From Eutreptiella sp. 'Long Island Sound 2002' (Eukaryota > Euglenozoa > Euglenophyceae > Eutreptiales > Eutreptiaceae), in assembly GCA_964036045.1 (NCBI GenBank), contig OZ038380.1, forward strand, positions 125,780,899 through 125,844,898: DNA of 64,000 bases, in the 5' to 3' direction. Both the position numbers and the translations under genes were made by a program. Under the pieces are notes generated by a model. The model had not been told where the DNA came from. It searched no databases and worked only from the letters and a program-made list of their open reading frames with translations. Below are positions 1-10,915 of the stretch, in pieces (position 1 is the first letter of the stretch; every line of letters starts with the position of its first letter).

Positions 1-505
1 AACCGAGCCAGTGGCAGGAGCGGTACTCCAAGGCCACTGATCCGAGCCCGGCAAAACTGCATCGGGGACCGTGGCAAACGTCGCCCGGAGCCATGGAAGC
101 AACTGATGACAGGCGTACTGGCACACAGCCGAGGAGGGGGCCGCCTGCCAAGCAGCGCGGCCCCAGAACTCGAGCCACAGGGCTGAGGCTGTCGTACTGT
201 AGACTCGCGGAAGCAAAATCCGCCTGTGGTGAGACATACTCCATACAGCTGGGCCCCCCCAGAGCTGCCGCCCACAGGAGGGGCGTGTGACCCTACCCAC
301 GGACACATGTCGGGACACCCTTTCACCCAGGAAACCTGGACCAGGTGGCGGCAACACTGCCTTCCCAAGCACCTGCTGGAGCGGCTTAAGAGGCACCTGA
401 CCTAGGGCAGTGGGAGGGACAGGAGGTTCCCCTGGTAAGACCTTCTTCCTGCATTGTCAAATGAGGCATCCCGAACTCCCCAAGATACCTACCTACCTAG
501 AATGG
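1..505 (+). repeat. R570 dispersed repeat, plus-oriented copy cut by the window edge
   Basis: This stretch is the reverse complement of the blocks at 12194-12766, 24396-24962 and 28411-28977. It ends in a short (CCTA)n run near 490-505. Its last ~150 bp (from about 351) form a core that also occurs alone at 6716-6873 and 62166-62315. Unlike the three inner copies, its left flank is outside the window, so I cannot say whether a satellite lies next to it. No coding function is supported. Confidence 0.85.
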
Positions 506-1498
506 GCATGCAAAGTCATGTAATCATGCATACCTCCCTCCAAGTCGCAAAACGCAAAGCCCCTTACAGGATACCGTCAAGGCACGTTGCCTGGGTCTCT
601 GTGGAAGCTGCAGGCTGTACCTGTCCTGTCCTTACGGCGAGGGGGTGGCGTTGAAAATTGTTTGACCCTTAATGGGGTCTTGGGATTCTGGACAGTCCTC
701 CTTGATGCCGTGGTTCGGTCAGAATGCAGCCTACTTCGCTTTGGCCACTCAGGAACATCTGAAAAGAAACGATACAACGGATCAGGGTCTCATTGCTGAG
801 AACCAATCCACGACACACCAAAATCCGTCAAATGACGGCGTAGATTTTTTCTGAGGGTATATACCTGTCCGGAATCCTCATGTGCAATGAATGCACATTT
901 TTACGTCCTTTTTGTTCTTCACAGGAATTTTCAAATTCCTGCATCCATACGCAGAGAACAGCGGCGCGTAGGGGCGCGTCTTAATTCACAGCCGGAAAAG
1001 CCAGAGAAAATGGATTATAACAGTATGTCCCGTACTAATCAAGTAATCACGAAAGACGCACTAAATATGAAAGGTAGACATTCCAGCCATGCTTATAGGA
1101 ATATCTGGACGCAAAAAAAAAGAATTCAAATATTCAATAAGAGTTCAAAGAAAAAGGTATAAAATACAGGTTGTTATCGCTTTCCATGTCGCATGCACAT
1201 TGCTTGCCTCGTGACTCTGTAGTCAAGCCGTGCAGCAGCGGAAACATTATGTAGAGGGATTGATTAGCAGGTTAAAAGTGATTAGAGGTGAGATTAGGGC
1301 AAAACAGATGGCGTTCGACCAGGGAGTGGTTGTCATGGGGGGCTACCGGTCCTGCCCTGCGATGCAATGCCGGGCAACGGTGACAACTGCTCTTACGAAC
1401 CAACCTCGCTTTTTCTGTTACACTGATTCCAACATACACACGAGTGCATACTCGCTTTGCTCCGCTTTGTTTCTCGTTCACCTCCCCCCCCATGGGGG

Positions 1499-1547
1499 GC
1501 TTTTAATTGGGGGGCCGGGGAATGGGGCCCCGCCCCCCTCTAAAAGC
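1499..1547. other. Long imperfect G/C hairpin
   Basis: Left arm 1499-1520 and right arm 1528-1547 pair over about 20 bp. Both outer ends read GCTTTTA on their own strand, followed by a G-run and GGGG. The loop is about seven bases. A 14-bp perfect palindrome (CCCCCCATGGGGGG) lies immediately upstream at about 1485-1498 and would compete for pairing. Confidence 0.6.
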
Positions 1548-2341
1548 AGTCCTTATGCCATTATATACAATCCGCGCGCCGAAACGAAACATACCTCAAA
1601 AGTCTACGATGCAGCCTCTCTAAATGACTGCCTCGGAGAGCTGATTCTCGCCGTCATATTTATTTGGATTCCCAATGGCTGTTTTACAAAGTTAGGACCT
1701 TTACAAAGTTTTTACTTCTTTTCTAGCATCCACTAATTCAATATAAGCTAGGCATGCGATTTAAAGGTGCAATAGCAAAGTGGAGGTACCAAAAAACACT
1801 ATATATAAGGCACAGGCCCCAAATCCCAAGAAATGTATTTGCCATATTATTTATTTGCTGTGCAGGTGTGCATTTCGCAGTCGCCAGCATTTGCGATCTT
1901 TCATTTTGACTGTCCGAAGTGAAATCGGGCTACACTGCACGAAATGTCGATCTAAGACCTGATTTGTAAATGATTCTAAAAGCTGCATCTTCCTGTATAA
2001 TTGAAACTCGCCGTCATTTTGTTTTAGCACCGCTTTTTCATTCGTTGATTTTCAGCGCACGCAGCCGCCTTATTAAGCTCAAAAACGAAAGGAACACCCC
2101 CAAATTGAACAAAACTGCCCCAATTTTCATCAGAATCCAATACAATAGGCCCGAGTTATGAATAGGTCAATTTTATGCTATTTGCACCCTGTGTCCCTAA
2201 TCTTGCCAACTGCACCCTCCCTGTCTTTGCGCTGCTAGCTGAAACACAAGGCAAAGGAGTGTTTTTGCCTTTGTTTTTCACCGCTCGGCTCCATTTTCAA
2301 CATAGAAAGGTGACCCGAAAATGGCTAAAAACAAGAATAAG

Positions 2342-2382
2342 GCTTTTCTTTTGATGGTGCTTCGCACCAGCAAAGGAAAAGC
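2342..2382. other. 19-bp stem-loop
   Basis: Arms 2342-2360 and 2364-2382 are complementary at 17 of 19 positions around a three-base loop (TTC). It lies in the A+T-richer unique stretch and is not repeated elsewhere that I can see. It could be a structured-RNA or small-RNA precursor hairpin, or simply the relic of a small inverted duplication. Confidence 0.55.
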
Positions 2383-4127
2383 TAGACCAAGCACGAAAGA
2401 CGAAGAATTCATTTAATCCTACTTTTCAACAACCTCCACAACATATCGTGTAGCATTGCATCATTGAAATTTCTTCAACATGCTCATCGTTCTTTGTTAT
2501 AAGTACCTAATCATGCATGTGTACATTGTGCAATCTGACTTCCACGTCCGACAGATACCCTTCAGAGGCGATCACAGCCCGCACACTGCCCTTCCCCATC
2601 TCGTGGAGCCCCCCCCTGCTTGTTTTATCCTCTCTCTTGCTCTCGTTCTCCAGCGGTAGGTAAGGTGGGTAAGCCGGGGGGGGGGGCACCCCGTGGTTGA
2701 GTCAGTGATTGTGACCACACATGAGTATGGATGGATTGAGATTGCATTCTCCAAAACAGGAGGTTGTCAAATTCGTGCATTCTCGTGCATGCATATGACG
2801 CATTAAAGGGTAGGCAATGCGAAGTGCGATTGGTATGACCCTTGCTTGGGTTACCCAGGGGCTTTGCCCTCGGTTCTCTAGGAGAACGGGTGGTGTCCTT
2901 TATTCTTGCTTGCTTGGTGGGGCAGCTTTCAGACATCGTTTCATTTTCCTGTCGGAGACCCGTATAATACGTCCAGGCAGGTTAGGTTCCTCTGCTGAAA
3001 CCTGTCCTGCATTTGCCTCTGTTCTCAGGTGGGCAAGGTACAGGGTGACTGGTGCAGCAGCAGTTTTTCTCTTCCCAGCCAGACAGGGCGCAGATCACAC
3101 GACACCAACTTGCCTCCACCAGAACCCGTATGACGAGAAGAAAAGGTGCTCACACGCTGTGCACGCAAACATAGCACTTCTTTTTTGAGACATGGCGGTT
3201 TCCCGCCCAAAACATGATCACAAACTGCTCACAATGCGAGGTTCCTCAAAGGACAGCCGCAGGAATGAAACCCGTACAAATAGATCATGCCATTGTAGAA
3301 TTCCCTGGGTGCAAAGCACTGCCCAGTGAGGCACCAATAGCCTAGGGAGAGTGACAAATGGCAATCAGATATTGCTGGGCTACCAACAGGAGAGGAAGCA
3401 GTTTGAAATGCGTGATGAAACGAAGAGAGATAGGGCATGACCAGAGTCCTTTTGGAGTAACACTTCTGGAGTAACACTAACATAGCACTCCTTTCCTCCA
3501 AGCACTAGCAGGCAAACGTGTTGTGGCGTTCCTGTTAGGCCACAGCAGCTTAGTAGCGCTGTGTTCCCTTGCATTCTCACAGGTGGGCCACTAGGGCCTG
3601 TGTACTCTTCACGAACGCCACCAAGTAGCTTGTCAGTGTAGGTGTGGTAGGCCTGGGTGAGGGCTGGAGCACAGCTGTGTTCGGTCACACTTCGAAGGCT
3701 GGTGCCACTGTACTGAGTGTAGGACCTGTAGTGAGTGTGTCACTGTCTGTCCTGTTTCCTGAAAGATTATCAGGGTATTTGGTGGGCAGTTGCAGTGGTA
3801 GTCCATCTCTTGGCCGTCTAGAAAACAGGCGTTTTCATGCCTCGTAGCTTTTGGCCAGCCCTCAGCTGTAGTAGGCAGGTAGGTAGATAAAACCAATACC
3901 TTGGCATTAGCGCTGGCTATTCTGCCAAGCATGTTTGTTGCCAGCACAGAAATTGGGCACCTAGGGGCAGAGAGACGTGGGGCGTACCCCATTGCACCGT
4001 GTAAAGACTTCCGCCGGGTTTGGCAAGGGTGCAGACGTGGGTATAGTTAGGACGCCACTTTTGCAGCTTGCTCATAGGTCGTCCGGCTCAGCACACTCAC
4101 ACAAGCATAGGCAGGTAAAGGAAGGGT

Positions 4128-6007
4128 TCAGTCCCTAGGCTTCCTCTGCGAGGCAAGCTTTTTAGCGAGCCTCAGCAACTCTCCTAGGTTGTTCAGGGAC
4201 AAGTAGTCCGCCAGAAGAGAATTTACGCGTCCCTCAGGAAGCACGAAGGCAGAAAAGGGCTCGCGGGTAGCCTCCCCCACTCCAAACCCTTCCAGGAGGG
4301 TGAGGAATGGCCACCCTTGGCGGTAGCGGTGTCCGGAAAAGGACTATACAGGGTAGAAGCCTTCCTTAGCGGTCTCCTGGGGATTCATGTCAGGGAGTTC
4401 TCCTTCAGCTTCCATAGGGCTGGTGCGCCCTGTAGGTCCAGAGCAGAGATCTCCTTGTTTTTCAGTTCGCATTCTTCTCCACAGAGGTCCTCTGGGTCGT
4501 AGTAGCCTTTCAGTCGATGACCTGCGCAGACCAGGGTCCCCCCTAGTCGGGGAGAACACCGCAAAGTGATCCGGTGACCATCCACAAACAGGATCTTGTA
4601 CCGACCAAAGTATAGGTCATCGCTGGTGGAGTCTGGCCAGGCGGGTAGCCGACTGTGGTGCACCAGCACCCATTCTCCCTCTTGATCGGTGGCAGGCACT
4701 CGGTGCTTGTTCTTCTTGTTCCACTGTTGCTCCCTCACTCTCTGGAGCAGAACCTTGGCCTTGTCCACCTTCTCTTGTTGCTCCTTCACCCATTTTCGCA
4801 CTGTAGAGTAGGAATCCTCAGGGTAGGGAGCGTGTAGGAAACACGCCGGGCGTCCCATGAATAGCTTATGGGCCGAGTAGCCAGTTGCCGAATTCCCTTG
4901 GGAGTTCATCATCAGGGATATGAGGCAGAGTAGTCTCACCCAGTCTTCGGTGCGCTCAGTCTTGCACCATATCCTGACGTTCTCTTTGGAAACTTGAGTC
5001 TGTCACTCCAATAGGGGGTTACTCGCATGAGTATAGGGAATCCCCATTGACACCTGGGCATTGATGGAGCTCAGGACTCTCTTTTACCAGCTAGTGTCGG
5101 AGCGTACTGGGGCGTCCTCGACAGAGTTAATTCCGTTTGGTGCTCCATAGACACAGAACAAATCTTCCAGGAGTATCTTGATAGTCTCCTCGCCGGTGAT
5201 GTGTTTGGTGCGTGGTTGCACTCTGGTAAACCTGGTCGGCCCACAGGTTACCACTACGGCGACGTCATAACCCCCAAACTTCGGCATCACCGTGTAGTCC
5301 ACATGCAAAAAGGCGTATACACACTGTGGAATAGGAAGGGTCGAATAGAGACCTGTGTCCCTGATATCCCCAGGTTATCAGAACCGACACGGGCACTTGT
5401 CCACGACAGGCTGGCGGGTGTTCTGTAGTTGATCATCACTTCGCGTACAGTGCAACCACTTGTTAACTGGCTTCGAGGTACGGTCAGCCCCAACATGAAC
5501 ACTAGACTCATGGGTCCACTTGAGGATTGTCGGGGTACAGTCGCTGGGCAGGACTATCCTGTCTTCATGCCAGAGGTCGGTCTTGTCCCGCTTCCATTGC
5601 TCCTGGTTGACCAGGACGGGTTCCAGATGCTTCTCCTGGCGTTTGTAGATATCCACAAACTCTTTCAGGTACCCGACTGAGTGGAGTCCATCTCGAGGTT
5701 TTATCAAGGTCATGTTAAGGTCCAGGTATACATCCATACGGCTGAATGCCTCCTTGACTAGCTCCTCAGACCTGGCAGGAATCATGTCGTCAAAGTTGTT
5801 GCGGCTGATGTAGTCCGCACACTCGTTTTTGGCGCCCTGGATGTGATGCACTGAGAGCCGTACTTGGCTCACGTAGGTCCACCAGCGTCTGAGCTTAGCT
5901 TTCTCAGGTGGGGGCCCCCCTTGAAAGGTAAGGATCGGTTCTTGATCACATAGCCAAACCACTCGGTTGCTCCCCAACAGTCGGAACTGAGAGGATACCA
6001 CCAGCAT
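4128..6007 (-). pseudogene. Ty3/gypsy pol remnant: RNase H end, integrase, chromodomain-like tail
   Basis: Read on the minus strand. Bases 6007-5378 give the end of the LTR-retrotransposon RNase H (ADYISR motif) and the start of integrase. Bases 5308-5084 give part of the integrase core: the first catalytic Asp is present (HVDYTV), but the second acidic position reads NSVEDAP, with Val where Asp is expected. Around 5040-4990 the third acid (NPLLE) is directly followed by TGA. Bases 4939-4385 carry the integrase C-terminal part (VLVHHSRLPAWP). After a frame change, and one TAG near 4344, bases 4331-4128 encode a chromodomain-like tail (RQGWPFLTLLEGFGVGEAT) ending in a clean stop at 4128-4130. 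Most of the reverse transcriptase, gag, and any recognisable LTR are missing. This is a 5'-truncated, several-times broken copy of a chromovirus-like element and is not functional. Confidence 0.88.
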
Positions 6008-6390
6008 ACCTGCTGTTTGGTGTCAGACAAACCCCTAGAACCCCTGCCTATGTCCTCAACTACTCATCCTGTGCCCCCCCCCTTTTCAGGTCAGAGACTG
6101 TACTTTGTTTCCCACAACCAGTCCTCATCCCCAGTTCCCCAAAACGTAATATCTTTGGGAAACTTCAGGAGACTAGGCGATTTGTTTTAGTTTTTTTCGT
6201 CGATCGATGAGGAATGAAAATACCTTCATATTCATGGGCAAATTTCCGTGAAATTCGTAAAGGTACGGGACCTGGGTTTTTTGAAGTCTCCCAAGGGACA
6301 ACAGGGGAATGAGGAAAGGCGAGGGCGATGCACAAGACACAAGGCCGGCTGCTTCCTGTCTCCGGCAGTCTGAATGTATTTTTTCCAGTT
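6008..6390. other. Spacer between the Ty3/gypsy remnant and DR979
   Basis: No gene seen. It contains a C-run near 6067-6076 and the left arm (6283-6344) of an inverted repeat whose partner lies inside DR979. No LTR or primer-binding site for the neighbouring gypsy remnant could be identified. Confidence 0.5.
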
Positions 6391-6956
6391 ACGCTTGCAG
6401 TGACTGCAGTTTGCGGTTAAGCGCTGTCAGTTGACAAGTCATTCACTTGAAAACCAAATCCTGAGACCTGCCGTCCACTCGTGGTACAAGACACACATGT
6501 GAGAAGTGTATATGTCGACTTGGGCACTCGCTGGGCCTCTTTAGGTTCACAAGGGGGAGGTAAAGGAGGTTGTAACCTTCCACGCTTAGGCGGTAGAAAA
6601 CCGTCGGCCGCTTCGAGCGAAGCCGTGCCGCAATAGGGGCATATGGCAACAACGAGGGGCGCTGTTGTTTCCTGACGCGCCGACTCGGGCCATCCCCACT
6701 TCTTTCTACTACCACGACAATGCCTTCCCAAGCACATGCGAGAGCGGATCAAGAGGCACCTGACATAGAGCAGTGGGAGGGACAGGACATGCCCCTGGTA
6801 AGACCTCCTTCCTGCATTGTCAAAGGAGGCATCCCGAGCTCCCAAACATACCTACCTACCTACGTCTACTACCACGGGTGGCGCGGGTGGGTCCCTTGTG
6901 TTATGTGCATTGCCCTCGCCTTCCCTACGTCCCCTGTTGTCCCTCAGGAGACTTTC
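6283..6956. repeat. Inverted repeat pair, about 62 bp arms
   Basis: Arm 6283-6344 is the reverse complement of 6894-6956 at roughly 85-90% identity, with ~550 bp between. The right arm belongs to DR979 and is present in its second copy (62346-62410). The left arm is missing at that second site. The pair is therefore not a conserved terminal repeat of DR979 but a local inverted duplication, or the edge of an older, inverted DR979 copy. Confidence 0.7.
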
Positions 6957-7369
6957 AGAGGGCTCTGGCAATGAACCCAATCAAATGGGGGCTCTCCGCA
7001 CATCAGTGGGGAAATTCAACCCTTTACTCACGAAGCGCGACGCCTTGAACACGGCATGTAAATGCAAATGATGCTTTTGAAATGCTTCCAACGAACCCCA
7101 TCGCCCAAAATCAGCTGTGACCTGGGTTGGCAATTCCCAAGAGGAATACATTGGTAACTCACTACGACGTGTGCTGTGTGGTGCACATCTCTTAGGGACT
7201 CCAACGGACACCAATGCATCACGCGTGAGACCTCCAACCGCGTCGGCAGAAATGGACAAATACGGCACCCGCAATGCGCGCAAAGGAAGTGAACCTGGCG
7301 GCGCATATGGCGTGAGCTTAATATACAAACAATATAAATGCCACCGACTAATGGACTCGTCGACCAAAG
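6391..7369 (+). repeat. DR979 direct repeat, copy 1
   Basis: Matches 61842-62820 base for base in length (979 bp each) with scattered substitutions, roughly 90% identity by eye. It begins at ACGCTTGCAGTGAC and ends just after ATGGACTCGTC and CCAAAG. It contains the R570 core (6716-6873). Beyond 7369 this copy continues into a reverse-transcriptase-like frame, whereas copy 2 continues into (TAAG)5. It could be a dispersed element, a solo LTR-like piece, or part of a larger duplication. Confidence 0.9.
6716..6873 (+). repeat. R570 core (about 155 bp), lone copy
   Basis: Starts at GACAATGCCTTCCCAAGCAC and ends in CCTACCTACCTAC. The same block is the distal part of all four R570 copies and recurs in DR979 copy 2. 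Its presence here without the rest of R570 shows that the core moves, or has been captured, as a separate module. Confidence 0.85.
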
Positions 7370-7514
7370 CCATAACACATTCGAGTTTTGCATGTTTCTG
7401 ATTCTTGCGCTGAACTGATACCATGTATTGCCGATTTCGCACGGCAACAAGGTGATACGCCTTAGCTAAGTCCGTGGACCAGAACAAGCCCAGAAATCGC
7501 CAAGCAATAATCAA
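7370..7514 (-). pseudogene. Short reverse-transcriptase fragment (motif A region)
   Basis: The minus-strand frame from 7514 reads a segment containing STDLAKAYHLVAVRN. This resembles the motif A block of LTR-type reverse transcriptases (F-S-x-D-L-x-x-A-Y-H-x-V), with the expected Asp. Only ~45 codons are recognisable. The frame stays open to 6981 inside DR979 but loses any resemblance. It could be a leftover of the same Ty3/gypsy element as at 4128-6007, or of a different LTR or DIRS-like element. The match is short, so the assignment is tentative. Confidence 0.4.
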
Positions 7515-8039
7515 CGAACTCTTATGTGCTCTACGGAAGAGGGGTCATCTTCATGGGTAGGGTAGGTGCACTCGGTCGAGAAGAGGCGCCCCTTGATTCC
7601 CCCTGGAATCGCCCCTGTGACGGACAGGAAGAGACTTCGCACATGAAGAGAGGAGGCGGCTTGTATCCCGCTAGACCTGACTGGTCGCCCCCAACAAAGC
7701 AGGCCCGGGCAAGACCGGGAGAGCTACTCCCAGCCGGCGTGATCTGCTCGTCCCGCCAGGAGGGTGTGCCCCCGTGCTTGCGGACGTCCCCTCTTTTGGG
7801 CGGAACCCTAGAGGTTCACCAGACTCCCTGGCATATCCTGTTCCCAAGGCACGCATGCATGTTCTTGGTACTGGGGTTCCGAGGCGCTTGGGTGTCGCAC
7901 GCTCCGCCTCGAGTCTTAAAGCAGCGTCGGCCTTAGGAACGACACGACACGCCACGGCGCCCCACCCAAAAAAGAAACAACAAACACCAAAGGGGACGGG
8001 AGGGGGCAAACCCCACCCACGACAAGACCCGCACAGCCC
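7515..8039. other. No gene recognised
   Basis: About 500 bp of G+C-rich sequence without recognisable motifs. Frames here (for example 7526-7936, plus) have no similarity I can name. The only structure is the start of an AC-rich tandem repeat at its right edge. Confidence 0.5.
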
Positions 8040-8600
8040 GTCGCCACAGGCGGCCCCCAAGGAAGGTAGGGGTGCAAGCGGGGCAACCACAGGAACACAC
8101 ACACACCCTAACAACCCAACCAAAAGGGGCAGAACACAGCCAAAACCCCAGCCCAGCACGCACGCGCACAACGAGCACCCCAACCAGGAATGGCGGCGTA
8201 CAAGCGGGCCGCCCACACAAACACACACACGCCCCAACACCCCAACCAGGAGTGGCGGGGCGCGGCAGCAACCCAGGCCCAAACACAAACCCCCGCACCG
8301 CACCCCCAGCCAGGAGGTGCACGGGACCACGCGGGAAGAGCACACAAACACACACACACACCAACACCTCCCCAGGGAGTGACAAGGCGCAACCGAAACC
8401 AAAACCCAAGCACACACGCGCACACCGCACACCCGAACCGGGAACGGTGGAGTGCGGGCGGAGCACGCACACACCCACGCACGCCCCGAAACCTCAATCA
8501 AGAATGGTGGGAAGCAGGCCGAAACCCAAGCCCAACCGCAAACAACGCATACCCCAACCGGGAAAAGAAGGGCGCAACCTCAACCCGTACCCGAACACAC
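8040..8600. repeat. AC-rich minisatellite, period about 62-65 bp, about 9 copies
   Basis: An anchor resembling CCAACCAGGAGTGGCGG recurs near 8117, 8181, 8241, 8306, 8369, 8432, 8495 and 8555, spaced 60-65 bp apart, with (AC)n runs between. Units are strongly diverged. Read on the other strand the anchor becomes CCGCCACTCCTGG, which matches the hairpin motif scattered through 58.0-61.6 kb. This looks like an inverted relative of the latter region. Confidence 0.75.
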
Positions 8601-10482
8601 CGGACCAAGACCCCTGCCGGGGCTCACGGGGTTACCGAAACCCTAACCGAAGCGCAACCCGGACCCATACAAAAACACCACACAAAAATAGGAAACCCAG
8701 TGTCAATAGCCCGGGCACTGAGGCAGCCCGTGCCGTGCAGGTGACCTGGCCAAATGAGAGCCGGAGCCCGGGGGTAAGGCAGCAGGCTTTGATGTGTCGG
8801 TCGCTGGCTGTCCGAGTTTTGGTTCTCGTGGTGTCCGTTCCCCCTTCCCCTCTCATTCGGGCTGCGTCTTTGTGTGTTTTTTGAAATATCGTTTTTGCCC
8901 CAGCGTGGTGTTTGTCGGCGTGTTCGGGGTGTCCCTTACTCCGGTGGGCCGCTGCTCCCGGTTTGCTGTTGCCTGTTTTTGGCTGCGTGGTCTCTGGGGG
9001 GGTCCCGTCCTCGGTGCCGTCTGGCAGGGGGGTTTGGCCGCCTTTGGTAGCGTGGGTGGGCGGTTTCGTGGGGGTGGGCCTTTCTCGTGCCCCCCCCCCC
9101 CTGCTTCTTTCTACTTTTTCGGGGGGGTTGCCTGTTCCTCCCTCTGCCTTCCCTGGGCTCGTGCATGCACTGGTCGGCATTCGGTGTGGTCTTCCGGGCT
9201 GCTGTTGGTGTGTGGGTTTTACCAGGTCTTGCCCCGGCCCCATGGGTCGGGTGGGTTATGTACACGTTGGGCTCGGCGGCCCTTCCTGTCGGGTTAGGTT
9301 CTGGCTCTGCCGGCTGGGCGGTTGCGCCAGTCGGCCAAGTGGGGCTGTGGGTTAGGGGGGGTGGGGCTTTCCGTGTCCCTTCGCCTCCGCGGTGCCGGCT
9401 TTCTCTTTCTCGTGGCGGTTTTTGTGGGCGGACCGCCACCGTTGTTGCCAGGCGCGGAGTGGCCCCTTGCCGGCGTGTGGCGAGCTGGTGCGGCGCCTTC
9501 ATGGGGTGTGCAGTGGCTTGTTTTGGTTAGACCCTCCGTTAGCGTCCCTTGCTTTGGTGTTACAGTGTGCCGTGGTGCGCCGTGCTGCGTCGTGCCGTGT
9601 TTTGCCGTGCTGGGTCCTGCTGGTCCGAGCCGTGTTGCGGTGCGCCCTGCTGGTCCACGTCCTGTTGTGCTGTGTCGTGTCCTGGTGTGCCGCTCTGTGC
9701 CGTGTCGCATCGCGTCCTGCTGTGGCGTGCTGTGCCTTGGAGTGTCTTGTCGTGGTGCGTTGCACCGTGGTGCGCTGCAGTGCGGTGTGCCATGCTGCCC
9801 CGTGCTGTGCCGTGATGGGTTGGTTGAGGTCAGTCCGGTCCGTGTCGTGGTGCAGAGTGCGGGTCGGACTGTGGCTGGCCGGTGGCCGGGGGGTGCGGTT
9901 AGGCGCGGGATGGCTCGGTGGGTCTGTGCGGTGGGGGTCTGGGTGCGCCGCTCGGGCTGGTTGGTCGGTTAGGTGCCCGCGGGGTTGCCCTCTCTGGAGG
10001 CCTGTGCTGTGGTCCCGTGTCCTCTGGGGGTCTTGGCCTCTAGGCCTGGATGCTGTGGCTGTGCCTTCTTCCTCTTCCGGTGCCTGTGAGGTGGCCCTTG
10101 CTGTGGTCGGGGTCGTCGCCTGGCGGTGAGGGCGTGGCGGTGGCTGCGTGCAGATGTTCTCAGCGGCTTCCTCTGTGGTCGTAGCCCTTTTTGGTTTCTG
10201 GTGGCTGGTGGGCATGAGCCGGTGTGGTCCGTACGGCGTCCGATGCGTCTTTCGGCGGCGTGTGTTGGGGGCTCCGATGGTCATGCGGTGCCTGCTGGGG
10301 GTGGGGCGGTGTTGGTCACTCCGTCGTGGCATGCCCTCCCTGCGTGTTGGGCCTGGTGCTCGTTGTTGTGTCCTCCTTCTCTGCGCCTCGGTCTCTGTTC
10401 CTTCCCCTTCCTGGCCAATGGGCTGTGTGCCGTTCCCATGATGTGTCGCTCCCAGTGCCCTGTCCCTGTGGGCGCCCCCCCG
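8601..10482. other. G/T-rich low-complexity stretch, pentamer-rich at 9540-9830
   Basis: Long frames are open on both strands (for example 8632-9243 minus, 9392-10129 plus), but only because the sequence lacks A/T-rich stop codons. Between about 9540 and 9830 it decays into a degenerate pentanucleotide repeat of the GTGCC/GTGCT type, shared with 15560-16690. It lies just 3', in the minus-strand sense, of the alpha ORF_B end, so part of it may be a LINE 3' untranslated region. No gene is supported. Confidence 0.6.
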
Positions 10483-10915
10483 TCACTTCGGGCCCTTCCT
10501 TGCTCCCTTGCCGGAGTGTCCCTTTCTGCCCCTTGCCTCCCCCTTGCCCGTGCCCTTTCCCATCCCAGTGTGGCCATGGTGGGGTGGGGGGGGGGCCTGT
10601 GGGGCGCCGATGGCCCAGGCCTGGGGGTGGGTGGCCTGGAGCCACGGGCGGGGGGTTTGGGGTGTGTAGGGGGGGCAGAGGCCCTTGACCGCGTCGCAGA
10701 GGAGGGCCTCCCATGCCGCCTGCGGCATGGTGGCGTCGGGGGCGGCCTTGTTGGGGTTTGCGGGGCTGGGGGCGCGGATCTCCTCGAAGGTGTGCACGAT
10801 GTGCACCCCTTCGCGCCCAGCGGCGGAGCTCCTGCAAGGCTGGGGCAGACCACCAGGCGAGCTGTGCGGGGGCCTTGGGGGGAGAGGGGTCTGAGCTTGG
10901 GGTACTGGAGTGGCG

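Larger units (their letters stand above)
506..4127. other. Gene-poor stretch, comparatively A+T-rich
   Basis: About 3.6 kb with no frame I can assign. The longest frames (1230-1736 plus, 168 codons; 3633-3992 minus, 119 codons) have no recognisable motif. The first runs straight through a strong hairpin, which argues against coding. Two stem-loops are listed separately. Base composition is clearly less G+C-biased than the rest of the window, so this may be older, unique flanking DNA beside the repeat block. Confidence 0.6.

Noticed and set aside
1230-1736. 168-codon plus frame in the A+T-richer stretch
   Set aside because: It passes through the G/C hairpin at 1499-1547 and shows no recognisable domain.
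2625-3992. Minus-strand frames of 90-119 codons
   Set aside because: No motif, no link to the downstream Ty3/gypsy remnant, and no consistent composition.
6720-6974. 84-codon frame over the R570 core, partly open in several copies
   Set aside because: The openness follows from sequence identity of the repeat. Downstream parts differ in frame between copies, and there is no known motif.
8632-10332. Minus- and plus-strand frames of 138-277 codons in the G/T-rich block
   Set aside because: Composition-driven, mutually overlapping, no conserved motif, and a pentamer repeat inside.
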